Shown here: positions 1 to 7,790 of the stretch, piece by piece
How positions within the stretch are numbered: position 1 is the first letter of the stretch
Layout: each line of letters begins with the position of its first letter
Assembly: GCF_004799755.1 (NCBI RefSeq)
Contig: NZ_SLUB01000002.1
Span: 145,534 to 209,533 of the forward strand
Length of the DNA: 64,000 bases
Direction of reading: 5' to 3'
Source: Bacillus timonensis
Lineage (GTDB): Bacteria; Bacillota; Bacilli; Bacillales; Bacillaceae_L
Translations under genes and position numbers: made by a program
The notes under the pieces: model-generated
What the model saw: the letters and a program-made list of their open reading frames with translations, nothing else
The model's database searches: none
Told to the model about the DNA's origin: nothing

Positions 1-1
1 G

Positions 2-286
2 ATTGAAAAAGGCGAGAAAATTGACCGTGCCAAATTAATTCAGGTGATTTTATTGAAAATTGAAAAGCTATACAAGGAGTATTTACAACATGGCTTTAAG
101 GTCGTGAAACTTTTATGGGAAAGCTATGCGACAAGTATTGGAAAGCAGATTATTGCTAGAACCATTTCTGGCTCGATTGAAGGAAAAGCAATTGGCATCA
201 ATGAGGAAGGTGTATTACTTCTTGAGGATGCAGCAGGGACGGTTCATCATATTTATTCAGCAGATATTGAACTTCCTAAAAAATAA
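2..286 (+). CDS. birA: BirA C-terminal part (cut by window edge)
   Basis: This is the last 94 codons of an open frame that enters from the left edge. The family is a bifunctional enzyme: it makes biotinyl-AMP, transfers biotin to acetyl-CoA and pyruvate carboxylase subunits, and represses biotin genes through an N-terminal winged helix lying outside the window. What is visible is the end of the ligase domain followed by the small SH3-like C-terminal domain (segment GSIEGKAIGINEEGVLLL, ending with DIELPKK), as in Bacillus BirA. Position immediately before panBCD matches the B. subtilis order birA-panB-panC-panD, which supports the call. The N-terminal DNA-binding part and the GRGRRG biotin motif cannot be checked here. 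Confidence 0.85.
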   Translation: MEKGEKIDRAKLIQVILLKIEKLYKEYLQHGFKVVKLLWESYATSIGKQIIARTISGSIEGKAIGINEEGVLLLEDAAGTVHHIYSADIELPKK

Positions 287-290
287 AGTG

Positions 291-319
291 TAGAAAAGAA
301 TGAGAATCTTTTATATAAT
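291..319 (+). promoter_or_regulatory. Candidate sigma-A promoter for panBCD
   Basis: A perfect TATAAT (314-319) lies 17 bases after TAGAAA (291-296). Transcription would begin near 326, directly at the first pan-type hairpin (328), so the leader RNA would open with the regulatory stem. The -35 is weak (4 of 6). Confidence 0.55.
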
Positions 320-327
320 TCAAAGTA

Positions 328-358
328 ATGGGTGGTATCCGTTATGGAACTACACCAT
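328..358 (+). ncRNA. pan RNA motif, copy 1 (panB leader)
   Basis: The arms ATGGGTGGTATCC (328-340) and GGAACTACACCAT (346-358) pair as 4 bp, a bulged A on the 3' side (354), 5 bp with one G-U, a bulged A on the 5' side (337), then 3 bp closing a GTTAT loop. A stem with two bulged adenosines placed before panB is the description of the pan motif known from Firmicutes pantothenate operons. The ligand and mechanism of that motif are not established as far as I know. Confidence 0.75.
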
Positions 359-401
359 GCACCAAGCTTTTACTTTTTAACAATGCAATACACAATTGTA
401 T

Positions 402-430
402 TCTGCCTTGATCCATTGGACTGGGACAGA
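402..430 (+). ncRNA. pan RNA motif, copy 2 (panB leader)
   Basis: The arms TCTGCCTTGATCC (402-414) and GGACTGGGACAGA (418-430) fold with the same geometry as copy 1: 4 bp, bulged A (426), five positions (one T-T mismatch), bulged A (411), 3 bp, and a loop of only ATT. The sequence differs from copy 1 while the bulge positions are the same, which points to conserved structure and tandem arrangement. Confidence 0.7.
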
Positions 431-461
431 GGGATGAAATTTACCGAACTTATTCATGTTT

Positions 462-496
462 AATCCTTCTTTCTCTATTTGAAAGTAGGATTTTTT
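462..496 (+). terminator. Intrinsic terminator in the panB leader (attenuator)
   Basis: AATCCTTCTTTC (462-473) pairs with GAAAGTAGGATT (481-492), with one mismatch and a 7-base loop, and a run of Ts follows (491-496). It lies downstream of both pan hairpins and about 135 bases before panB, where transcription could be stopped in response to the leader. A birA terminator would sit before the leader promoter, so control of panBCD is the likelier role. Bases 497-612 hold a small CTCAAG/CTTGAG hairpin (556-572) and nothing else I recognise. Confidence 0.75.
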
Positions 497-629
497 ACTT
501 TATTTTCGCAAAAAACTACCACGAATCGGTCTTTTCATCTCCTCTTTTTAGGAAACTCAAGGGACACTTGAGCAAGGCGACTTTAAAGAAGGTTTGTTGA
601 CTTTCTAAAAGCCAAAAGGAGGAAAAATG

Positions 630-1463
630 ATGAAACAAACAACGGAATTCTTGAAAATGAAACAAAGGAAAGAGCCAATTGTTATGCTGACGGCTTATGA
701 TTACCCATCTGCTAAGCTTGCAGAAGAATCCGGAGTGGATATGATCCTTGTCGGTGATTCAGTAGGGATGGTTGTATTAGGCTATGATTCTACTATTCCA
801 GTAACAGTAGATGATATGATTCATCATACGAAGGCCGTAAAACGTGGAGCAATGGATACATTTATTGTAACGGATATGCCATTTATGTCTTATCATGTTT
901 CACGTTCAGAAACGTTGAAAAATGCAGCACGAATTATTCAAGAATCTGGAGCCCACGCTGTTAAAGTTGAGGGGGCAAAGGACGTTATTTATACGATTTC
1001 AGCTTTAACAGAAGCAGGAATTCCTGTCGTTGCGCACCTTGGTTTAACACCACAGGCAGTAGGAGTATTAGGTGGCTATAAGGTACAAGGAAAAGATGCA
1101 GAAAGTGCAAGACAGTTAATTGAGGATGCAAAAAAAGTCGAGGAAGCAGGAGCAATTGCTTTAGTATTAGAATGCGTACCGAAACAATTAGGTGAAGAAG
1201 TAACAAACAGCGTTTCAATTCCTACAATTGGTATTGGTGCTGGAAACCAAACGGACGGTCAAGTTCTTGTATTTCACGATGTGATTTCATATGGGGTTAA
1301 TCGTGTTCCTAAGTTTGTAAAACAATATGCTTCAGTGAATGAACCAATTTTACAAGGACTTTCAAATTATGTGGATGAGGTAAAAGCACGCTCATTCCCA
1401 GAAGAAAAACATACGTATACAATGAAAGAAGAAGAGCTTGCTAATCTTTACGGGGGAAAATAA
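630..1463 (+). CDS. panB: PanB, 3-methyl-2-oxobutanoate hydroxymethyltransferase
   Basis: First enzyme of pantothenate synthesis: it transfers a hydroxymethyl group from 5,10-methylene-tetrahydrofolate to alpha-ketoisovalerate, giving ketopantoate, in the cytoplasm with a divalent metal. The protein (277 residues from this start) has the family landmarks [18 protein letters not shown] near the N-terminus, the metal-site segment [28 protein letters not shown] in the middle and the catalytic-glutamate region LVLECVP. Two adjacent ATGs exist at 627 and 630; AAAGGAGG (615-622) is 4 bases from the first and 7 from the second, so 630 is preferred. PanC begins 2 bases after the stop, indicating one transcript with panC and panD, controlled by the leader upstream. 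Length and motifs are normal for the family. Confidence 0.96.
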   Translation: MKQTTEFLKMKQRKEPIVMLTAYDYPSAKLAEESGVDMILVGDSVGMVVLGYDSTIPVTVDDMIHHTKAVKRGAMDTFIVTDMPFMSYHVSRSETLKNAARIIQESGAHAVKVEGAKDVIYTISALTEAGIPVVAHLGLTPQAVGVLGGYKVQGKDAESARQLIEDAKKVEEAGAIALVLECVPKQLGEEVTNSVSIPTIGIGAGNQTDGQVLVFHDVISYGVNRVPKFVKQYASVNEPILQGLSNYVDEVKARSFPEEKHTYTMKEEELANLYGGK

Positions 1464-1465
1464 AC

Positions 1466-2311
1466 ATGAAAGTCATCACATCAATCCAAGAAATGCAGCA
1501 ATATATGAAGTCATTAAAGCTAGAGGGAAAAACAATCGGATTCGTACCGACAATGGGCTATCTTCATGAAGGACATTTGACCTTAATAAATAAGGCTAGA
1601 AGTGAAAATGATGTGCTAGCTGTGAGTATATTTGTAAATCCACTGCAATTTGGTCCAAATGAGGATTTTGATTCCTATCCACGTGATTTTGAAAGTGATC
1701 GTAAATTAGCAGAGAACAATGGTGTGGATGTTCTTTTTCATCCAAGTACTGAAGAAATGTATCCAACAAAAATGTCTCTTACAGCAGTCGTCCATTCAAG
1801 AATCAATGTATTATGCGGTAGGCAGCGTAATGGTCATTTTGACGGAGTTGCGACGGTACTTGTTAAATTATTTAATATCGTACAGCCAGATCGGGCATAT
1901 TTTGGTTTGAAAGACGCTCAGCAGGTCGCTGTTGTGGATGGATTAATCACAGATTTTAATTTTCCAATAACTCTTGTACCAGTGGCAATTGTTCGTGAAG
2001 AGGATGGACTTGCGAAAAGTTCTCGTAATGTTAATTTAACTCCACAAGAGAGGTTGGAATCAACAAAATTATATGAAAGTCTTCAAATGGCAAAACGAGA
2101 GATCGAAAAGGGACAACGTAATCCGAAGGTGATTGAGGAATTAATAAAAAAACATATTACAGGACATACATCAGGGGTTATCGATTATGTTGAAATGTAC
2201 CGCTATCCTGAACTGGATGAGCTTTCTGAACTAAAGGGAAGAATCATTATTGCGCTAGCTGTCAAGTTTACAAAAGCGAGACTTATTGATAATATTACTT
2301 TTGATGTATAA
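1466..2311 (+). CDS. panC: PanC, pantothenate synthetase (pantoate-beta-alanine ligase)
   Basis: Joins pantoate and beta-alanine through a pantoyl-adenylate intermediate, using ATP. The 281-residue protein has the nucleotidyltransferase HIGH-type region [14 protein letters not shown] near residues 25-38 and the KMSKS-like loop [10 protein letters not shown] around residues 175-184, plus [20 protein letters not shown], which is typical of the pantoate pocket. The ATG at 1466 follows panB by 2 bases, so the two are translationally close; the SD is the purine run GGGGGAAAA at the end of panB. It is the middle gene of panBCD. No odd features were seen. Confidence 0.96.
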   Translation: MKVITSIQEMQQYMKSLKLEGKTIGFVPTMGYLHEGHLTLINKARSENDVLAVSIFVNPLQFGPNEDFDSYPRDFESDRKLAENNGVDVLFHPSTEEMYPTKMSLTAVVHSRINVLCGRQRNGHFDGVATVLVKLFNIVQPDRAYFGLKDAQQVAVVDGLITDFNFPITLVPVAIVREEDGLAKSSRNVNLTPQERLESTKLYESLQMAKREIEKGQRNPKVIEELIKKHITGHTSGVIDYVEMYRYPELDELSELKGRIIIALAVKFTKARLIDNITFDV

Positions 2312-2361
2312 ATATTTTTGATCTTTGATGGAAATCTAAAAGAGATTCAAGGAGGAGCATC

Positions 2362-2745
2362 ATGTTCCGTACAATGATGAACGCAAAAATACACAGAGCA
2401 CGTGTAACAGAAGCTAACTTAAACTATGTGGGTAGCATTACCATTGATAAGGATATATTAGATGCAGTCGGGATGGTTGCTAATGAAAAAGTTCAAATTG
2501 TAAATAATAATAATGGGGCTCGACTTGAAACGTATATTATTCCTGGTGAAAGAGGAAGCGGTGTATTTTGTTTAAACGGTGCTGCCGCTCGTCTAGTACA
2601 AGAGGGCGATGTCATAATTGTCATCTCATATGCAATTGTACCTGAGGAAAAAGTAGAAAATCATATGCCGCGAGTAGCGATTATGAACGAAAATAATCAA
2701 ATTAAAGAATTAATCTTTGAAGAACCAGCTGCAACTGTACTATAA
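2362..2745 (+). CDS. panD: PanD, aspartate 1-decarboxylase proenzyme
   Basis: Makes beta-alanine from L-aspartate for PanC. The enzyme is a pyruvoyl protein made as a proenzyme and cut between Gly24 and Ser25; the sequence shows exactly YVGS with G24-S25. The length of 127 residues is the usual one, and the conserved LNGAAARL and [10 protein letters not shown] segments are present. A strong SD, AAGGAGGAG, precedes the ATG, and the 50-base gap after panC is short enough for one operon. A compact terminator-like stem follows, marking the end of panBCD. Confidence 0.96.
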   Translation: MFRTMMNAKIHRARVTEANLNYVGSITIDKDILDAVGMVANEKVQIVNNNNGARLETYIIPGERGSGVFCLNGAAARLVQEGDVIIVISYAIVPEEKVENHMPRVAIMNENNQIKELIFEEPAATVL

Positions 2746-2754
2746 ACGGTATAT

Positions 2755-2780
2755 ACGCCCCCAATTTGGGGGCGTTTGTG
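2755..2780 (+). terminator. Stem-loop after panD
   Basis: ACGCCCCCAA (2755-2764) and TTGGGGGCGT (2766-2775) form a perfect 10-bp inverted repeat around one base. The T run after it (TTGTGTT) is interrupted, so termination may be partial and dinG may also be read from panBCD. Confidence 0.6.
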
Positions 2781-2796
2781 TTAGGAGGTGGCACCA

Positions 2797-5565
2797 ATGA
2801 AAAAACGCTTTGTCGTTGTAGACCTAGAAACAACCGGGAACTCACCAAAAAAAGGTGATAAAATCATACAGTTTGCAGCGGTTGTGATTGAAGATGGAGA
2901 AATTGTTGAAAGATTTGCAACCTTCGTTAATCCGAAGCAGGACATACCGGTTTTTATTGAGCAATTTACTGGGATATCTAATGAAGTGGTAGCGAATGCA
3001 CCTGATTTTTCAATCGTTGCGCCAGAAATAATTTCATTGTTTGAGGATTCCTATTTTGTAGCTCATAATGTCCCTTTTGATTATTCGTTCTTGCAGGAAG
3101 AATTAGCACAGTGTGGGTTCAAAAATTTTCATTGTCTCACCATCGATACGGTTGAACTATCAAGAGTCATGCTTCCTTTAGCAGATAGCTATAAGTTGGG
3201 GCAACTTGCTGAGTCTCTATCATTAACCCATGAAAACCCTCATCAAGCCGATAGTGATGCAGAAGTTACAGCTGAAATTCTTTTGAAAATTTTACATAAA
3301 ATCGAACGATTACCGCTTGTTACGGTTCAAAAATTATATTCACTATCAAGGTTTTTCAAAAGCGATATTCGTGAAATTTTAAGTGGAATTCTAGAAGAAA
3401 AATCAAACCAAGTGGAAAAGGATACAAAATTTGATATTTATCGTGGCCTTGCACTTCATAAAATTACGAAACAAAAAGAAAGACGAAAACAAAAAAGCTA
3501 TACATATACTGAGATATTTCACTCAGTGATTCACCACTTTCCGTTTCGTCAAGGTCAGCTAGAAATGGTACAAACGATACATCATGCAATGGAAACAAAC
3601 CAGCATGCTTTGATTGAAGCTGGTACGGGGATAGGTAAATCAATCGCATATTTGCTCCCTGCTATTTATATCTCCAAAATGAAGGGACGCTGCCTGATCA
3701 GTACGAATACTCTACAGCTGCAGCATCAGCTTTTGGAAAAAGATATGCACAAATTGCGTGACATTCTATCATTTGATTTTAATGCTGCGCTTTTAAAAGG
3801 AAGAGGGAACTACCTCTCTTTAAGAAAGTTTGAACAAACTCTTTATGAGAACACAGATAATTATGATGAAGTGTTAACAAAAGCGCAAATTTTAGTATGG
3901 TTAACAGAAACAGAAACAGGGGATATTGACGAAATTAATTTACCGTCAGGTGGCAAGTTACTATGGGAACGAGTGAAATGTACAGTTGAACATCCCGGAT
4001 TTGAAGATCCTATCTGGGAATCAAGGTGTTTTTATCAAAAGGCAAAGAAAGCGGCTGAAAAAGCAGATATCGTGATTACAAATCACGCCTTACTTTTACA
4101 GGATTTAAATAATCAATTTGAAATTCTGCCACCGTATGAATATTTAATACTGGATGAAGCCCATCATTTTGAAGCTTTAGCAAAACGGCAACTTGGCTTC
4201 CATATTCATTATTTATCAATCCATTCTGTCCTCATGAGAATTGGACTGCTCGACACGAATGACTTGCTTGCAAAATCTTCGAAACTGATGGAAAGAAACG
4301 GATTTGACTTAGATTCTTTTTTGCGTGTAAATCAACTTATCAAGGATATTAAAGCAGCAGCTAATGATTTTTTTCGGATGATCCGCAGTCATGTTTTAAT
4401 GAAACAGCAAGAAGAAAATGAAAAGAAGCGGATTCAATATATTTTTTATCCGATACAGGAATCTGGTGGATATTGGCAGGAAGCAATTGAGCAATTAACA
4501 AAGTTAAACATATTAAAAAAAGAACTTATAAATAAAGTCAATTATCAAAAACAGCAAATCATCCAAAATAAGTCCTTATTTACGCCATTACAGCTTGGGT
4601 TATTTAATGATTATATCTTGACTATCGATTTATTAATGGAGAAATGCTCCCTTATTGAAAACATTCTGAACGTCAATCAGCATCAGCTTACGTGGATTGA
4701 AATTGATCCAAAAGGTCCTGTCAACTCGGCAGCCCTTCTAGTAGAGCCGACAGACATCTCAGACTTTTTAGCTGATCACTTTTTTACTTTTAAGAAAAGT
4801 GTCGTCATGACTTCAGCAACATTAACGGTAGATGATTCGTTTACCTATATGATTGAAAGACTGGGCTTGGTTGATTTTCAACCTTTAACATTATCGATAC
4901 CTTCACCGTTTGATTTTGAGCGTCAGGCAGCACTGATGGTACCAACAGATCTACCACTAATCAATTCTGTTTCTCAGGATGAGTTTGTTGATTCAATATC
5001 AGATCAGATTGCTAAAATTGCAAAGAAAACAAATGGTAGGATGCTTGTATTATTTACTTCCTATGAAATGCTACAAAAAACTTACTTGAATTTAAAAGAT
5101 AGGGAACAGCTTGAACAGTTTGTATTAATCGCCCAAAGTATAAGTGGTGGGAGTCGCGCAAAATTAACGAAGAATTTTCAAGCCTTTGATAAGGCAATTC
5201 TTCTTGGAACAAGTAGTTTTTGGGAAGGTGTGGATATTCCTGGAGAGGATTTAAGCGCACTTGTTATTGTTAGACTTCCGTTTGCACCACCAAATGATCC
5301 GATGTCCATTGCTCGTGCCAAGGAGATTCAAGAAAAGGGAGGAGACACCTTTAGAGACCTCTCGTTACCGGATGCTATTATACGTTTTAAACAAGGCATA
5401 GGTAGGCTAATCCGATCTGAAAAAGATAAAGGGGTTATTTTTATTCTGGACCGCAGAATTGTCTCAACTCAGTATGGACAAAAGTTTCTAACATCAATTC
5501 CAAAAATGAAATTTTTCCACAAACCACTTCCTGAGCTTTTAGATCATATAGATGAATGGCTTTAA
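2797..5565 (+). CDS. dinG: DinG-type helicase with N-terminal 3'-5' exonuclease domain
   Basis: A superfamily 2 helicase of the Firmicutes DinG type, fused to a DnaQ-like exonuclease. The N-terminus carries Exo I (VVDLETTGNSP, Asp9/Glu11) and the later HQADSDAEVT Exo III region; the helicase part has Walker A EAGTGIGKS (residues 274-282), DEAH at 453-456 and a C-terminal motif VI, QGIGRLIR. Only two cysteines lie in the region that holds the 4Fe-4S cluster in E. coli DinG and XPD, in line with the Bacillus/Staphylococcus form, which lacks the cluster; in those proteins nuclease activity is known and helicase activity is in doubt. The ATG at 2797 follows TAGGAGGTG with about 7 bases; a GTG at 2788 would sit on the SD itself. 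Length (922 residues) matches the family. Confidence 0.93.
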   Translation: MKKRFVVVDLETTGNSPKKGDKIIQFAAVVIEDGEIVERFATFVNPKQDIPVFIEQFTGISNEVVANAPDFSIVAPEIISLFEDSYFVAHNVPFDYSFLQEELAQCGFKNFHCLTIDTVELSRVMLPLADSYKLGQLAESLSLTHENPHQADSDAEVTAEILLKILHKIERLPLVTVQKLYSLSRFFKSDIREILSGILEEKSNQVEKDTKFDIYRGLALHKITKQKERRKQKSYTYTEIFHSVIHHFPFRQGQLEMVQTIHHAMETNQHALIEAGTGIGKSIAYLLPAIYISKMKGRCLISTNTLQLQHQLLEKDMHKLRDILSFDFNAALLKGRGNYLSLRKFEQTLYENTDNYDEVLTKAQILVWLTETETGDIDEINLPSGGKLLWERVKCTVEHPGFEDPIWESRCFYQKAKKAAEKADIVITNHALLLQDLNNQFEILPPYEYLILDEAHHFEALAKRQLGFHIHYLSIHSVLMRIGLLDTNDLLAKSSKLMERNGFDLDSFLRVNQLIKDIKAAANDFFRMIRSHVLMKQQEENEKKRIQYIFYPIQESGGYWQEAIEQLTKLNILKKELINKVNYQKQQIIQNKSLFTPLQLGLFNDYILTIDLLMEKCSLIENILNVNQHQLTWIEIDPKGPVNSAALLVEPTDISDFLADHFFTFKKSVVMTSATLTVDDSFTYMIERLGLVDFQPLTLSIPSPFDFERQAALMVPTDLPLINSVSQDEFVDSISDQIAKIAKKTNGRMLVLFTSYEMLQKTYLNLKDREQLEQFVLIAQSISGGSRAKLTKNFQAFDKAILLGTSSFWEGVDIPGEDLSALVIVRLPFAPPNDPMSIARAKEIQEKGGDTFRDLSLPDAIIRFKQGIGRLIRSEKDKGVIFILDRRIVSTQYGQKFLTSIPKMKFFHKPLPELLDHIDEWL

Positions 5566-5574
5566 CGAAAAAAG

Positions 5575-5592
5575 ACCTGTCAAAAGACAGGT
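5575..5592. other. Hairpin after dinG, U-tract only on the minus-strand reading
   Basis: ACCTGTC (5575-5581) and GACAGGT (5586-5592) enclose AAAA. Six As precede it, so the minus-strand transcript would carry a T run after the stem while the plus-strand one does not. No minus-strand gene ends here, so its use is unclear. Confidence 0.4.
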
Positions 5593-5632
5593 AAAGGCAT
5601 GGGATTGGAGTTGATTTTATTGAAAAACTGTA

Positions 5633-5660
5633 TTGTGAATGGTTATACACCTGTTATAAT
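5633..5660 (+). promoter_or_regulatory. Candidate promoter for ypmA-tseB-aspB
   Basis: TTGTGA (5633-5638), 16 bases, then a perfect TATAAT (5655-5660). Start would be near 5667, leaving a leader of about 110 bases before ypmA that contains a TACTACT/AGTAGTA long-loop hairpin (5708-5714, 5742-5748). Confidence 0.6.
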
Positions 5661-5780
5661 GATGTAAGGCAATAAAATGTAAGACAACTTCAACTGTAAT
5701 GTTGTAGTACTACTATTGTTGCCTGATGCGTCTAACGTATGAGTAGTAAAATTTGTGATGAATGAAGGGAGAGCTCTTGC

Positions 5781-5951
5781 TTGGAAAGTAAGATAGAAGT
5801 TCTATCAACTGTTAAAATTCAAAATACTCCTGATTTATATAAAATTGTTGATTTGTTAAATCGAACATTAAAGCATGAAGATCTCATGTTTGGTCTTGCA
5901 CTTGATCGAGATGATCAAAAAAAGTGCGTTTTTACAATTTATCGTACGTAA
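5781..5951 (+). CDS. ypmA: YpmA, small conserved protein (DUF4264-type)
   Basis: A 56-codon frame starting with TTG, reading MESKIEVLSTVK at the start and CVFTIYRT at the end. It sits between dinG and ypmB exactly where B. subtilis has ypmA, and sequence and length match what I recall of YpmA. The SD is AAGGGAGAG, about 8 bases before the TTG; no ATG alternative exists. The product is acidic and basic mixed, has no membrane segment and no known function. It ends 15 bases before ypmB, so it is probably the first gene of a ypmA-ypmB-aspB transcript from the promoter at 5633-5660. Confidence 0.85.
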   Translation: MESKIEVLSTVKIQNTPDLYKIVDLLNRTLKHEDLMFGLALDRDDQKKCVFTIYRT

Positions 5952-5966
5952 AGTAGTGAATAAAAA

Positions 5967-6440
5967 ATGAAAAAATGGATTATTGGCATACTCGTTGTTC
6001 TCCTTGTCCTTATTATTTGGAAAGGAGTTACTATTTATCAAAAGGCTCTTGAGCCATTAAACAATGCTGAAGCAAAAGGAAATAAAATCGCGCTTGAGAA
6101 AACGCAAATGGAAACAATAGAAGATAGCTATACATATCTTGGAACAAAAGCATATCAAGTTGTCATTGGGAAAAATGCTAAAGATGAAGCAATGATTGCT
6201 TGGATTCCGCTGGATAAAGGGGAAATTGTAACACGCTATAAACGTGAAGGGATTTCAGAAAATGAAGCCCTTACGATTTTAAAAAGTGAACGAGATCCAC
6301 AAGAAATTCGCTCCGTTAAACTGGGAATCGAAGATAATAACCCGATATGGGAAATTATTTATATCGGTAGTGATAATCGTTTGACCTACCATAAACTTTA
6401 TTTTGAAAATGGTAAATATCGCAATTCAATCAAACCATAA
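5967..6440 (+). CDS. tseB: TseB/YpmB, membrane-anchored cell-wall elongation factor
   Basis: A 157-residue protein with one N-terminal membrane anchor (WIIGILVVLLVLIIWKGV, residues about 4-21) and an extracellular part of two small PepSY-like/DUF5590 units, in which YLGTKAYQVVIG and NPIWEIIYIG are the recognisable strands. In B. subtilis YpmB was renamed TseB and is reported to work with a class B penicillin-binding protein in lateral wall synthesis; that role is transferred here from family knowledge. The SD before the ATG is weak (AAAGTAGTGA), suggesting coupling to ypmA. AspB follows after 17 bases. Confidence 0.85.
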   Translation: MKKWIIGILVVLLVLIIWKGVTIYQKALEPLNNAEAKGNKIALEKTQMETIEDSYTYLGTKAYQVVIGKNAKDEAMIAWIPLDKGEIVTRYKREGISENEALTILKSERDPQEIRSVKLGIEDNNPIWEIIYIGSDNRLTYHKLYFENGKYRNSIKP

Positions 6441-6457
6441 AACATGGAGGGAATACC

Positions 6458-7642
6458 GTGAAATTAGCAAACAGAGTAGCTGCGCTAACGCCTTCTTCAA
6501 CACTAGCTATAACTGCGAAAGCAAAAGAATTAAAAGCTGCGGGTCATGATGTAATTGGACTTGGTGCTGGTGAGCCGGATTTTAATACACCAGATTATAT
6601 AATCGAGGCAGCAGTAAAGGCTATGAAAGAAGGGCATACTAAATATACACCATCTGCTGGATTACCTGGATTAAAACAAGCGATTTGTAAAAAACTTTTA
6701 AATGACCAACAATTAGAATATAAGCCAACTGAAGTAATAGTCGGTTCTGGTGCAAAGTTTGTTTTATATGCCCTATTCCAAGTGCTTTTAGATAAAGATG
6801 ATGAAGTGATCATTCCAACACCATACTGGGTAAGTTATCCTGAGCAAGTTAAGCTTGCAGAAGGTGTACCTGTATATGTAGAAGGTAAAGAAGAAAATCA
6901 ATTTAAAGTAACTGTCGACCAGCTTGAAGCGGCAATTACAGAAAAAACTGTTGCCCTAATTTTGAATTCACCAAGTAATCCAACTGGTATGCTTTATTCG
7001 AAAGAAGAATTACAAGCGATTGGTGAATTATGTGTAAAGCATAATATTTGGATCGTTTCAGATGAAATTTATGAAAAGCTCGTATATTTCGGGGCTACAC
7101 ATACATCAATTGCGCAAATTAGTGATGAAGTGAAGGCAAAGACGATTATCATCAATGGACTTTCGAAATCACATTCAATGACTGGTTGGAGAATCGGATA
7201 TGCGGCAGGTCCACAGGAAATTATCAAAAGTATGACAGATCTTTCAAGTCACAGTATTTCAAATCCAACATCCATTGCACAATATGCAGCATTAGCCGCC
7301 TATGAAGGTAATCAAGAACCGGTTGAAACAATGAGACAGGCATTTGAAAAACGATTAGATGTAATATACGATAAATTAGTTAGCATTCCTGGAATTTCAT
7401 GTATTAAGCCACAGGGAGCATTTTATTTATTTCCGAATGCGAAAAAATGTGCTGAATTGACAGGTTATCATAATGTGGATGATTTTGCGAAGGCATTACT
7501 AGAGGAAGCGCTCGTTGCGGTTGTTCCAGGATCAGGATTTGGTTCACCAGATAATATGCGCTTATCGTATGCAACATCGTTAGACCTTTTAGAAGAAGCT
7601 ATTAAACGTATTCATACATTTGTTGAAGAGAAAATGCAGTAA
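6458..7642 (+). CDS. aspB: AspB, pyridoxal-phosphate aspartate aminotransferase
   Basis: A class I aminotransferase of subgroup Ib that interconverts aspartate and 2-oxoglutarate with oxaloacetate and glutamate, in the cytoplasm. The PLP lysine is in GLSKSHSMTGWRIGYA (Lys237), the aspartate that holds the pyridine ring is near NSPSNPTG/VSDEIYE, and the C-terminal substrate arginine is in MRLSYATS. 394 residues is standard. The GTG at 6458 has a good SD, TGGAGGGAA, 5-6 bases upstream. Position after ypmB and before asnS matches B. subtilis. A palindromic GGGGACG element follows (7654-7696). Confidence 0.95.
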   Translation: MKLANRVAALTPSSTLAITAKAKELKAAGHDVIGLGAGEPDFNTPDYIIEAAVKAMKEGHTKYTPSAGLPGLKQAICKKLLNDQQLEYKPTEVIVGSGAKFVLYALFQVLLDKDDEVIIPTPYWVSYPEQVKLAEGVPVYVEGKEENQFKVTVDQLEAAITEKTVALILNSPSNPTGMLYSKEELQAIGELCVKHNIWIVSDEIYEKLVYFGATHTSIAQISDEVKAKTIIINGLSKSHSMTGWRIGYAAGPQEIIKSMTDLSSHSISNPTSIAQYAALAAYEGNQEPVETMRQAFEKRLDVIYDKLVSIPGISCIKPQGAFYLFPNAKKCAELTGYHNVDDFAKALLEEALVAVVPGSGFGSPDNMRLSYATSLDLLEEAIKRIHTFVEEKMQ

Positions 7643-7653
7643 TCATGATAATT

Positions 7654-7696
7654 GGGGACGATCGATTGGTTCTTACGCAACCAAAGGGCCGTCCCC
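7654..7696. repeat. REP-like nested hairpin with GGGGACG/CGTCCCC ends
   Basis: GGGGACG (7654-7660) pairs with CGTCCCC (7690-7696), and inside it TTGGTT (7666-7671) pairs with AACCAA (7679-7684). No T tract follows, so it is not a normal terminator. The GGGGACG...CGTCCCC pattern resembles short palindromes that recur between genes in many Bacillaceae. Only one copy is in this window. Confidence 0.5.
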
Positions 7697-7706
7697 ATGG
7701 TATTTC

Positions 7707-7735
7707 TTGATTCGTCCACTTAACAAATGTATAAT
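7707..7735 (+). promoter_or_regulatory. Candidate promoter for asnS
   Basis: TTGATT (7707-7712), a 17-base spacer and a perfect TATAAT (7730-7735), 56 bases before the asnS start codon. No T-box or other leader structure fits into the short 5' region. Confidence 0.65.
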
Positions 7736-7790
7736 GAAGTAGGTAAATTAGGTATTTATACATAAGGTTTACGGTTTTGGAGGGACAATT

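Noticed and set aside
328..345. T-box-like GGGTGGTATCC in the panB leader
   Set aside because: It resembles the T-box core GGGTGGNACCGCG, but there is no specifier stem, the match fails after GGTAT, and the bases are fully used in a pan-type stem with two bulged adenosines.
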